Source: Ancistrus triradiatus
Taxonomy: Eukaryota; Chordata; Actinopteri; Siluriformes; Loricariidae
Direction: 5' to 3'
Length of the DNA: 64,000 nucleotides
NCBI GenBank assembly: GCA_025084515.1
Contig: JAJAGP010000285.1
Coordinates: 285,796-349,795 of the forward strand
Part shown: piece after piece, positions 1 through 11,337 of the stretch
Layout: every line of letters begins with the position of its first letter
Position numbering within the stretch: position 1 is the stretch's first letter
Notes under the pieces: generated by a model
Told to the model about the DNA's origin: nothing
Database searches by the model: none
The model's input: only the letters and a program-made list of their open reading frames with translations
Made by a program: the position numbers and the translations under genes

Positions 1-90
1 CCTACTATGACAGCCTGGCTGAGGTGGGCCTTGAACCCTAGACCCTGTGGTTCATAGTCCAGTACCTTAACCATTAGGCTACCACAGTCC
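1..90 (-). repeat. tRNA-derived SINE-like fragment
   Basis: The sequence with 'ccttgaaccctagacc' and 'taggctaccacagtcc' matches the 3' portion of the better preserved copy at 43950-44145. The window edge truncates it. A second weaker piece at about 160-310 (plus strand) has the 'gtccttgaggaaagcc' and 'cacaactgcttggactgta' blocks seen again at 55020-55190. Confidence 0.5.
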
Positions 91-1394
91 TGACTGAACA
101 AATAAGATTGCACTGACTCTCATTGTTCTAGTTCTGAGAACATTATGTAGACTGAGATGGCACAGTGGCTAATGTACTGAGCTAAGGACCAGAAGCTGCC
201 ACTGCTCTGTCCTTGAGGAAAGCCTTTAACTCACAACTGCTTGGACTGTAACCTTGTAAGACTGCATCATTTGTAAGTGGCTCTGGATTGTTATTCTCTG
301 CAGTAACTTACATGACACATTTCTGCTCATTTCAGTACATTTAACTCTCCTGTTGTGCCCCGGTTCATTTGTAACTTGTTTCATTGACCTTTAGACAGTT
401 TGTTCACAACTGTAGGTTAAAATCAGATCTGTCTGACTACACAAAATAAAAGGGATTAAAAAGAAATGTAACTTTTGTGATAATTACTAAGAAACGCACT
501 GCTTAAATGTGGTGATAAAAAATTATAAAAAGTTTCAAGGAGGCCAAATCAAATTAGGGTGCAAACTCCAAGGACAGAACATTGATTAGAGGGAGGGTTA
601 AAAATACAAATATATCCTTTTCCGATGATCCACTGATGTTTCTTAAAATGTATATAAAGTGTAATTGACTTGCTAATAGCTGGCAGCAATGTGTCATGTT
701 TAAGTTTGCTCCTGCAGAGGTTGTGTAACTTCCTTTAATTTAGAATATCATCAAAATGTTTACATAAACCTTTTCATGCTTCTCTACCTCCTTATAGTGG
801 AGATTCTACGATCAGAGCTTTAGGGTTGCTGAGCACCTAATGAGAAACCCATTTTCTTACCAATTGCTAGGCAAGGGGGAATGTTTAAACCATTTACTTT
901 CTATGTTTTTTTTTCAGCTTAGCAGAGACAAACAACAAGAAAAAGACTTTTAGCTCTTATTTTTAGGGTTGCTGAGTCTTTTTTGAAGCTCTGTTTGGGA
1001 ATGTTGCATCATTCAGACAAAAATCTTAGATTTTAAGACCTGTAACAGATAGGTTATATATGTTTGATTATTTGGATTGATTTAACATCGATATCAGCAT
1101 CAATTCCCAGTTTAGCGATACAAGACACACAAGGTTACATCGAAACTAGTCATATATATAAATATACACACAGTGCACTATACTGCCAAAAGTATTCTCT
1201 CGTCTGCCTTTACACGCATGTGAACTTGAGTGACATCCCAATCTTAATCCATAGGGTTTAAAATAATATCAGCCCACCCTTTGCAGCTACACCAGCTTCA
1301 ACTCTTCTGGGAAGGCTTTCCGCAGGGTTTAGGAGTGTGTTTATTTTAATTTTTGGGACGTCGACTCACTTTGATTTTATTGATACTTTTACTT

Positions 1395-1590
1395 ACTTTC
1401 ACATATAGTCATTTAGCAGGTGCTCTTATCCAGAGCAACTTACAACTCATACAATCTTACAATCGAAGAAAGGTTAGGTTAAGGGACTTGCTCACGGACC
1501 CAACAGTGGTAACTTGGCAGCGATGGGATTTAAAAGCTGGATCTTCTGGTCCCTAGTTCAGCACCTAAACTACTAGGCCAGCACAGTCCT
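1395..1590 (-). repeat. tRNA-derived SINE-like element
   Basis: Shares its order of blocks with 43950-44145: 'catttagcaggtgctctta', 'ccagagcaacttaca', 'gggacttgctca', 'gatgggatttaaaagctgg', 'taggccagcacagtcc'. These blocks are common in teleost genomes and end in a degenerate tRNA-like head. This copy is diverged. Confidence 0.6.
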
Positions 1591-2314
1591 CTGATCTTTA
1601 AATCTATTACACTCATACACTGTAACACTATTGGGTTATAAATAATTTATTGAATTGTTCTCAGTTAAAATACTGTTTGTGAGATTGGAGCTGCATCAAT
1701 ATATCATGAAATTCCTGTAATTCCTAAAAAAATAAGCGTTTTAAGTAAGGAGAGTGTTTATCTCCTTAAAATGTCATCGTTCTGACTTTACCCTTCTCTG
1801 TCTGCAGCTTTCTTCAATTCGATTTCCACACACTTCATTGTGAACTCTCAGCTCGAGCCTAATAATGATAGTGATTACAAAAATAAACGGCAGGTTGCTT
1901 ATTTAATTAATTAATTAAAGGTTAATCTTTCTCTCTCATATGTAACTGATCATCCACAGCACAGCATATCACAGTTGCTCCAACCCAAACAGTGCGCAGA
2001 GTTTTATGTTTAAAATTGCCAATCTGTTTTACTGGGCAGGAGTTTCCAGGTCATGTCTTTATCTAGTTGAAAAGCTCCCCACTGGTTGGTGTCAACCTTG
2101 GACTGAGAACAATTCTTTCTGTGTGTCTGATGGCCGACTACCTGTCTGCAGCATCCCGGCAATCTTGTTTGTAACTTTGATGAAAATAATTCAAGTGTAC
2201 AACATTATGAGATGGTTAAATTGAAAAGCACGAATAAACAACCTGAAGGAAATCCTTGTGCAGTGTATTTGCTGTTCTCTGTTTCTGTTAACAATAATCG
2301 TCACTGTGTAGTGC

Positions 2315-2318
<4 letters not shown>

Positions 2319-2386
<68 letters not shown>

Positions 2387-2387
2387 C
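2319..2387 (+). repeat. (TG)n microsatellite ending in (CG)3
   Basis: Uninterrupted TG dinucleotides through 2380, followed by cgcgcgc. A typical fish microsatellite and potentially polymorphic. Confidence 0.97.
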
Positions 2388-2522
2388 ATGTTAAATAGAG
2401 GGAAAGCCAAGTTCCTTACTGGACTAGGCAAATCATTAACGATGGCATAAATCATTCATAACAACATCAGAGAGAGAGAGAAAGAGAGAGAGAATTTTAT
2501 GTTTAAAATTGCCAATCTGTGC

Positions 2523-2581
<59 letters not shown>
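2523..2581 (+). repeat. (TG)n microsatellite
   Basis: Uninterrupted TG repeat inside the inverted-repeat spacer. Confidence 0.97.
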
Positions 2582-2587
<6 letters not shown>

Positions 2588-3405
2588 TTGAAAACCTCAG
2601 GATTTCCTTCAGGTTGTTTATTCGTGCTTTTCAATTTAACCATCTCATAATTCTGTACACTTGAATTATTTTCATCAAAGTTACAAACAAGATTGCCGGG
2701 ATGCTGCAGACAGGTAGTCGGCCATCAGACACACAGAAAGAATCGTTCTCAGTCCAAGTCTGACACCAACCAGTGGGGAGCTTTTCAACCAGATAAAGAC
2801 ATGACCTGGAAACTCCTGCCCAGTAAAACAGAGCAGCCTTGCCCTTAAGAGAGGGAACTATTGCACAGTGGGGAACCAACATGCGAGACACGAACAAGTG
2901 TAGTTCAGTTAGTAAGGTTGCTGCTGGTTCCCAATGAACACGATGGGCTTCTTGTTGTCATATATCACATTTCAAAATTCTCCACACATTCTCAATTGGG
3001 AACATGTCAGGACACCCATTTAAAAATTAAAAAATACATTCACATGTACTTCCCGTTTTATAATGGCCCTACTTGATAGATGATACATGACATTTCGACT
3101 TTACAATGGGAATCCCATAATAAACATAAATACACAGCGGAAACCGTACTCTGAATTTTTCATTTCAGCAGTGGGTATCGTAGGAAGTCACGTGGCTGGA
3201 GTGTTTGGTGCTGGGATATGTAGTGAGTAAAAGCCGTGGTCCCACAAGAATAATTTTTGATTTTCACTTTCAACACATTATTCAATAAATTACATGAGAA
3301 ATTTAATACAGTATTATAAAATAGCAATGAAACTGTATCATCTGTAATGTGCTAATAGAAAAGCCCAAAAGAATGTTAGTCGTGATCAGAAAATGTGTTT
3401 CCCAC

Positions 3406-3528
3406 CTAAGCAATATCGTCCTGTAATGTCCAGCTGGAAGCCTGGCTTGCAGATGCACTTGAAGCTGCCATCATCGTTGATGCACATCCCGTTCAAACAG
3501 ATGTAGCTGATCTTGCACTCGTCTATAT
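3406..3528 (-). CDS. fbn: Fibrillin exon: calcium-binding EGF domain 5
   Basis: The 123-bp exon encodes one cbEGF domain. It starts at the split codon that completes D in DIDEC, runs through CLNGMCIN and CICKPGF, and ends at GRYCL. The DxDEC calcium motif, six cysteines and the CxNxxxxFxC hydroxylation-type motif (CINDDGSFKC) are all present. The minus-strand acceptor is CACACAG at 3529-3530 and the donor is GTGGGA from 3405. Both borders are phase 1. The residues closely resemble fibrillin cbEGF5 (CLNGMCIN.DGSFKCICKPGF). In the protein, calcium holds tandem cbEGFs in a stiff rod within the microfibril. Confidence 0.95.
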
Positions 3529-6500
3529 CTGTGTGCAGAGAACACACGCAGCAATTTGAGACTACAGGCAAACATGGCAAGATGGTAAGACTCTATCACC
3601 CTATGCATCTCAGTGTCACTTTTTGTGTCTATCCACTTTTCCTGGTGAGAGTCATGCTGGTAACCGGATGTGAGGTCAGCTCAGACTTCTTTATCCCCAG
3701 CCACAGAATCCAGCTCCTCCTGGGGGGATCCTTAGATGTTCCTGAGCCAACTGTGAGATATAATCAATCCAGCAGGTCTGCCCTGGGCTCTGTGTCAAGA
3801 GCAGCTATAGCAAGAACTGCCCAGGCTCCTCTTTATCCAAAGGAGCAGCGGCTCTACTCGGAGGCACCCCATGACTGACAAAACCCTAGCCCTGTCATAT
3901 TTATGTCTGTGTAGACCCGGAATCCTGCATAGGAGCCTAATACCCCATGGCCGTATTATTTTGGTCACTAATCAAACCACAGGTAAGGATTGGAATGTTA
4001 CTGTGACGCCGCAAGGAGTGAGGAGGCAAACGCAGACCGAAGTTAGGTAAGGCAGGCTTTATTGATATAAAGGCAACGATAGAGCTTTGTGACTTGGCTA
4101 GGGAACCTCGTCGAGAAGCGGGTGAGTGTGGGTGAATGGTGGTTATATGTGGTGCGGGATGAAGTCCGGGATGAGAAACTGGTGCAGGTGAACAGTAGGT
4201 GGGCGAGGCAGAGCGAGGCAAGGTGTGAGCTTGTGGAGCGGCGCTGGAAGCGGGCGTGACAGTGCCCCCCCTCGAAGGGCTCGTCGAGGCGGGAGCGCGG
4301 CAAGAGACGGGGAGCGACGATGCTTTGCGCGGGCGGCCAGGCGGCCTGGGCGCCGGTTGATCGGGCCGGGAGGCGTGGAAGTCCCGGACGAGGAGGAGGG
4401 GGTCCAGGACGTCCTTCGCGTCGACCCAGCTGTTCTCCTCCGGTTCGTAGCCCTACCACTCGACCAAGTACTGGAGGCGCAAGGCCCGTCGGCGGGAGTC
4501 CAGGAGGCGACGGACCGCGTAGGCGGGGGCCCCTGGCGGGCCGGCGGGTGGAGGCTGGTCCGAAGGAGAGGAGTCCGCCAGCAGACCGGGCACCCAGGGC
4601 TTCAGGAGCGACACATGGAAGACGGGAGAGACACGGAGATATGAAGGCAGTTGCAGTCTATAGGTTACGTCATTGAGCTTGTGGGTTATGATGTATGGAC
4701 CCAGAAAGAGAAAAAGGGGTACTTCCCTGTGAGGTGCGGAGTCCCTGCGAGGAGAGCCAGACGCGGTCCCCAGGCTGGAAGTCGGTAGCGGAGCGGCGAT
4801 CCACGTGTCTCTTGTATCGACGGATGGCTTTGTCGATACGCTGATGCACCTGGCACCAAACGTCCTCGGAGCGGCGAAACCAGTGGTCCACGGCCGGGGC
4901 GTCCGATGGTGTGGAATCCCAGGGCACGAAGGGAGGCGGGTATCCCAGGACGCATTGGAAGGGTGTGAGGCCAGTGGAAGAGTGCCTGAGGGAGTTCTGC
5001 GCGATCTCGGCCCATGGTAGGTACTGCGACCAGTCGTGCGGATTGTGGAGGCAGTAGCAACGCAGGACTTCTTCAGCTCCTGGTTGGAGCGCTCGCACTG
5101 GCCGTTGGTCTGCGGGTGGTACCCAAAGGAGAGGCTGATGGTGGAGCCCAGTTTCTCGAAGAACGCGTGCCATACAGCAGAGGTGAATTGGGGGCCCCGG
5201 TCGGTGAGGACATCTTCAGGAATGCCGAAGAGACGGAAGACTTAAGTGTAGAGGTGTTCGGCTGTCTGGAGCGCGGATGGAATCTTGGGAAGAGGGACGA
5301 ATCGGACGGCACGGGAGAATTGGTCTATCACAGACATGATGACAGTGAATCCCTGGGACGAGGGGAGGTCTGTGACGAAGTCCAGGGCGATGTGAGACCA
5401 GGGTCTTTGTGGCACGAGCAAGGGACAGAGCAGACCGGAGTCTTCGCTTGAGCGCAGGTGCCGCAGGAGGAGACGAAGCGGTGGATGTCCCTGCGCATGT
5501 TCTCCCACCAGAAGCGCGCGGAGAGCAGTTGGTGCGTGCGCGTTTCCCCAGGATGGCCAGAGCAGAGAGAGGTGTGTGCCCAGGCGAGGAGGCGATCGCG
5601 GAGGTCCTGTGGCACGAACTTTTTGTCTGGTGGGCAGGAAGGCGGAGTGCGCACCTGGGAGAGTCTTTCTTCCAAGTCCTGTTCGAACTCCCACTCTATG
5701 GCTCCGATGGTGCACGAGGACAGGATGATAGGCACTGGCGGGTCGTCAGGGGCCGGTTCGGGATCGTACCTCCGAGAGAGAGCGTCGGCCTTGGTGTTCT
5801 TGGTGCCTGGCCGGTAAGTGATGACGAAGTTGAACCGTGAGAAGAAAAGGGACCAACGAGCCTGGCGCGGGTTTAGTCGTTTGGCTGACTTGAGGTACTC
5901 CAGGTTCTTGTGGTCAGTTAGGACTGTGAACCAATGTTTGGACCCCTCTAGCCAATGCCTCCACTCCTCCAGTGCCAGCTTGATTGCCAGCAATTCTCGA
6001 TCGCCCACGTCGTAGTTGCGTTCGGCGGGGGTCAGTTTGTGCGAGCAGAAGGCGATGGGGTGCAGTTTGGGCGGCTCGCCGAGGCGTTGCAAGAGCACGG
6101 CACCCACGCCTGTCGAGGATGCGTCCACTTCCAGGACGAAGGGGAGATCTGGGTTAGGGTGACCCAGGATGGGAGCCCGAGTGAAGGCGACCTTGAGCGC
6201 TTCGAAAGCCCGCTCGGCTTCGGGGGACCAGCGGAGGGAATGAGACTTACCCTGCAGAAGCGCGGTGAGGGCCGCCACCATGCGGCTGAAGTCCCTGATG
6301 AAGCGCCGATAGAAATTGGCAAAGCCTAGGAACCGCTGCAGCTGTTTGATGGATCCCGGTCTCGGCCAGTCCAGGACGGCGGACAGTTTGTTAGTGTCCA
6401 TGGCGACTCCTGAGGGAGAGATCACATAGCCCAGGTAATGGACAGACTGAGTGTGGAACTCGCATTTTTCTGCTTTGACGCGTAGGTGGTGAGAGTGGAG

Positions 6501-9500
6501 GCGTTCGAGCACCTGGCGTACCTAGTCGACGTGGGTGTTGAAGTCCGGGGAGTAAACGAGGATGTCGTCGAGGTAGACCACAACGAACCTGCCGAGCATG
6601 TCCCAGAGCACGTCATTGATGAAAGCTTGAAACACTGACGGGGCGTTGGCCAGGCCGAAGAGCATGACCAGGTATTCGTAATGCCCGCTGCTTGTGCTGA
6701 AGGTCGTCTTCCACTCATCACCCTCCTTTACACGAACCAGGTTATAGGCGTTCCACAGGTCGAGTTTGGTGTACCATTGTGCCGCGCGGAGGCGCTCCAG
6801 GGCCGAGGGCACCAGTGGAAGCGGGTAGGCATATCTGCGTGTGATCCGGTTCAGTTCCCGATAGTCGATGCAGGGCCTGAGGCCGCCGTCGCGTTTAGGC
6901 ACGAAGAAGAAGCCCGCCGAGACAGGCGAGGTGGATGGCCGGATGAAACCGAGGCTCAGGTACTCCGAGATGTAGTCCGACATGGATTTCTCTTTGGCAG
7001 CGGACAGCGGATACAGGCGTGCTTTCGGCAGGGAGGCGTCTGGCAGGAGTCTGGCAGGAGTCGCCGGGACGGTGAGGAGGAAGAGTGGGAGGTGAGGCCG
7101 TACCGAAGACCGGAGCCAGGTCTGTGTACTGAGCAGGTACATTGGGAGGCAGAGGATCCGGCTGGGTGAGCGGGAGTGAACGCACCTGCAAGGCGGGCCG
7201 GTGGATGCAGCGTTCTTGGCAACGAGGCGACCAACGGACGAGCTCGAGGGCTGACCAGGAGATGAGCGGGTCGTGATCACGGAGCCAGGGAAGTCCCAGG
7301 ATAACGGGGTGCGTAAGGGATCCAAGAGGATAGAGCGTGATGGGTTTCCTGATGAAACCCGCCCCGGAGAGCAGACCATAAGAGGGGCTGTGACCCGGGT
7401 GAGGAAGCCCGAGCCGAGGGGGCGGCCGTCGGCCGAGGAGATGCGGCGCTTGAGAGGCAGAGTGGTGCAGGGAATCTTCCATCGAGAGACGACGTGCTGG
7501 GCGATGAAATTCCCTTGCACGCCGGAGTCGATCAATGCTGTAAGAGGGACATCACCGTGAGCGAGTCGCAAAACCACAGGAAGGAGGAAAGAAGACTCAA
7601 ACGAGGTTCGACTCACCCGGGGCGTGCATGCTGGGACTCTGGACCGGACGACGGAGCGAGATCGCAGGCGGGACGCAGATGGCGGTCAGAGTCTCAGTAG
7701 CAGCACAGGCCTTGCTCGAAGCGACGCCAGCGCTCTTCCGTGGACAGGTGGGCGCGATCGAGTTCCATGGAGTGGAGGGTGGAGGCGAAGACTCGCGAAG
7801 GGGAGAAGAGGCGAGGTGAGGAGCAGAGGTGGACCGCGGAACAAGAAGCTGGTCCAGGCGGATAGCAAGGGTGATGAGTCTGTCCAGAGACAGGTCCAGG
7901 TCCCTTCCCGCCAGTTCTCTGCGGAGATCGGGACGCAGGCCCTGAAGGAAAGAGGAGAGGAGAGCAGGTGTATTCCATCCGCTCTGGGCCGCCAGGGTGC
8001 GGAAGCGCAGAGCGTAGTCGGCAGCGAAGCGGCGACCCTGCCGTAGAGCTAGGAGTACTTCCCCTGAAGAACGCCCCTCCCAGGGGTGCTGGAAGACGGC
8101 GGGGAAGGCTGTGAGGAAGCTGCTGTATACTGTGGCCTCCTCCGCTTGTTGTGACCAGACGGCCGTAGCCCATTCAAGAGCTCGACCGGTGAGGAGGGAT
8201 ATTATGAGGGCGATTCGGGCCTCATCGGACTCAGGTGGCGTGCTAGTGAAATACAATTGACACTGGAGGAGGAAGCCTTCGCAGCGTTCCGGGTTTCCGT
8301 CGTATTTGTCCGGAAGAGCGATGCGGTAGGCCGCCGGAGGCTGGCGAGGAGGGCTGGGGGGAAGAGGAACCGACGCTGAGGACTGCACAGCCGGGGAAGG
8401 CGTAAGCTGGGACACACGCTGAGTCAGCTCGTTGACGGAGGGTACCAGGGCGTTGAGCGAGCGCTGGTTATCGGCGAGTATGGAAACCGCCTGGACCACT
8501 TCCTGGATTTGAGCACGGAGGTCGGCGAGCTGTTCCGCTGAGGAAGCATCGGGGTGCAGGTTGGCGGCCGCTGCCTCCATGTTTGTCGGCTTCTCGATCT
8601 GTGACGCCGCAAGGAGTGAGGAGGCAAACGCAGACCGAAGTTAGGTAAGGCAGGCTTTATTGATATAAAGGCAATGATAGAGCTTTGTGACTTGGCTAGG
8701 GAACCTCGTCGAGAAGCGGGTGAGTGTGGGTGAATGGTGGTTATATGTGGTGCGGGATGAAGTCCGGGATGAGAAACAGGTGCAGGTGATCAGTAGGTGG
8801 GCGAGGCAGAGCGAGGCAAGGTGTGAGCGGGTGGAGCGGCGCTGGAGGAGGGCGTGACAGTTACCCTATGACAGCATTTGAAACATAATTTTATTGACTA
8901 GCGATTCATTTCCTTGAAAATGGCGAATGAATGTTAAAATATTAAATAAATGTATTTGTCCTTTTTAATACTGCTATATCAACAGCTCATATACTGGCCT
9001 GGAAACAGCATCATGTTGCTTAGAGAACACCTTAACATCCCAACAATTGAGTTTTTATGAATGACTGCTTGTACCTACTACTGTTTATTAATCAATCCTG
9101 TTGTCTTGTCTCACCCATTCAAGCTAGGTCAGAAGACTGGGTTACATGGGTGTGTTACATGACATGGATAAGGGGTGCGCTCACATTACAAAAGTGCTAT
9201 ATAAACAAATTAATTGAACGTCAAGGAAGAACATCACTAAGCATGGTGCCAATCCATCGTAGGGCACATATTCTCACACACTCACAAACACACTCACACT
9301 GTAAGGGGCACTTTGGAAACACCAATTAACCTAACACACATGTCTTTGGAATGTGGGAGGAAAGCAGAGTACCCAGAGAAAACTCACGCGAACACAGGAA
9401 AAACATGCAAACTCCTATAAATCAACATGTAACAATGTAATTCAAGGTCAAATATATTTTAAAATTGAGTTACAAGGCTACTAGACTGCATTTATTTACA

Positions 9501-10980
9501 AAAGATATAATTACCAAAATGCTTTCAGTATCAATTAGTTTTCTGCAAGGTAAGCTCATAGGTGTGAGTGTTTTGTGAGCATTATATACTCTGATACTCT
9601 GATACTAATAAGTCAAATCAACAACGCACAGATTGCACAGATTGTTACAACAGCACACGTTAAGTTCTGGGATATATTAGATGGCAAGTGAATAGTCAAT
9701 TCTCGTAGTTGACAGAAGACTGAGTCGGAGCATCTCCTAAACGACAAAGCTTGTGGGGTGCTCCCGGTCAGCAGTGGTGAGTACCTACTGACAGTGGTTC
9801 CAGGAGGGACAAACCACCAAACGGCACATAACATCTAGCTAAACATCATTACAGACCAGGTGGTATTAATGTTTTGGTTCATCAGTATATAAAGTGTTTG
9901 TATGATATACTTTTAGTGTTCTTCACTAGCCAGCTTTAGGTGAAGCTTCCAAACAAATGACAATTAATATGTCCAAACATTATGTGTATTATGAGCTTTT
10001 CAACCACATAAAGGCATGAACTGGAAACTCCTGCCCGGTGAAACAGGGTGTGTGTGTGTCCTACCATGGCAGTTCTTGCCATCAGATGCGATCTCAAAGC
10101 CAGCGTTGCACACACAATGGAAACTGCCCTCGGAATTCACACAGCGTCCATTATTACAGATGCGCCCATTAGCCACACACTCATCCAGATCTGCATGACA
10201 CAAAGGCGGCATTAAATATGAGTCTTTGTAAAAGCGTGTGTCTCATAGTAGTGTATCTGTATGGGATTGTGTTTGTCACCTCTGCACTCAGTTCTAGTAG
10301 CGGTGGTCTGGAACCCAGGAGGACACTGACAGTAGTACGAACCAGGAGTGTTTATACACTGCCCATGCACACAGGGGCTACGCTCACACTCGTCCTCATC
10401 TGGCACACACAATGCTCCTCATTATCCACATAGATCTAATATTGTTTGTCTGTTTATTAATTTTATTTAACATCATATGATCATCAATGGCTATATTCAC
10501 AATATAGACATGGTTATATCAACACACTATACATGGGCCAATTTTAGAGTGATCAGTTAACCTAATGCATGTCTTTGGAATGTGGGAGAAAGCCGGAGCA
10601 CGCAGAGTAAACCCACGTGGACACGGGGAGGACATGCAAACTCCACACAGATGGAGTCCGAGGTCAGTATCGAACCGGGAATCTCAGAGCTGGAAGGCAA
10701 CTGCGCTAACCACATGCGCCACCATGCCGCCCTCATAGATCTAATATCAAGTGGTAACAAATTTTAAAAGCAATGGCTGTAAAAACACATTCTGAATGTG
10801 TGTTTGTGTACTGACCAATACATGCCCCACGCTCGTCAAGACGGAAGCCCATGTTACACTCGCAGTGGAAACTCCCAGGTGTAGGAATGCACCGTCCATT
10901 CAAACACAAGTTCCTCACAACCTCACACAGGTTTGAGGTGGTCTGGTTACCTGAAAGAAACAGTGGTCAGGGTTGCGTGT

Positions 10981-11032
<52 letters not shown>

Positions 11033-11288
11033 TGTCTTGCTATACTTGTGAGGACCAATTGTCCCTATGATGATAGGAAAATCTGGAATTTTAACTAATA
11101 AACAGAAAAACGGTCCTCACTTCTTTAACTGCTATTTTACAAAGACTTTTTCATGAAAAAGCAAAAGAGGCAAAATACTTGCTTTAGGTTACTGAGGTTA
11201 GGGTTAGGGGTAGGTGTAGGTGTAGCATTAATTAGCTGCAGTAGTCCTTCATTGTCATTCACGTCCTTGCAAGGATATCAAGACAAAC

Positions 11289-11337
<49 letters not shown>

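Larger units (their letters stand above)
2024..2831. repeat. Inverted repeat with about 230-bp arms around two (TG)n tracts
   Basis: The arm at 2024-2255 (plus) is nearly the reverse complement of 2599-2831. Both arms encode near-identical 60-residue shadow frames, on opposite strands, which is only a consequence of the DNA inversion. The spacer holds (TG)n at 2319-2387 and 2523-2581. A short direct copy of the arm's left flank (about 2000-2026) recurs at 2493-2520. A related piece lies at about 9990-10044, so the arm belongs to a dispersed repeat. Confidence 0.75.
1..3405 (-). other. Intron downstream of the cbEGF5 exon (partial)
   Basis: No further EGF, TB or hybrid exon is visible on either strand, so the next fibrillin exon must lie before base 1. 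The stretch holds SINE-like pieces (1-90, about 160-310, 1395-1590), an inverted repeat with two (TG)n tracts (2024-2831) and otherwise AT-rich unique-looking sequence. The donor GT is at 3405-3404. Confidence 0.75.
4002..8859 (-). mobile_element. Chromodomain Ty3/Gypsy LTR retrotransposon (Tf1/sushi-like), complete but inactivated
   Basis: Two 260-bp LTRs (TG...CA) flank gag and pol on the minus strand. The insertion is bounded by the 5-bp duplication gttac at 3997-4001 and 8860-8864. Pol order is protease, reverse transcriptase, RNase H, integrase, chromodomain, which is the Ty3/Gypsy chromovirus order. The LTRs differ at 7 of 260 positions by my count (about 97% identity), so the insertion is fairly recent. 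At least three in-frame stops and several frameshifts break the coding region, so this copy is not autonomous. It lies inside the cbEGF4-cbEGF5 intron in the same orientation as the fibrillin gene. Confidence 0.95.

Noticed and set aside
1..3400. Possible further fibrillin exon in the 5' part of the window
   Set aside because: No cysteine-spaced EGF or TB coding block, and no AG/GT-bounded phase-1 frame with DxDEC-type residues, is seen on the minus strand.
4043..4676. Arg/Pro/Gly-rich open frames over both strands
   Set aside because: Shadow frames of the GC-rich end of the Ty3/Gypsy pol and LTR; the chromodomain is in a different frame.
5014..8046. Plus-strand frames of 100-160 codons
   Set aside because: Antisense shadows of gag/pol, which is identified by motifs on the minus strand.
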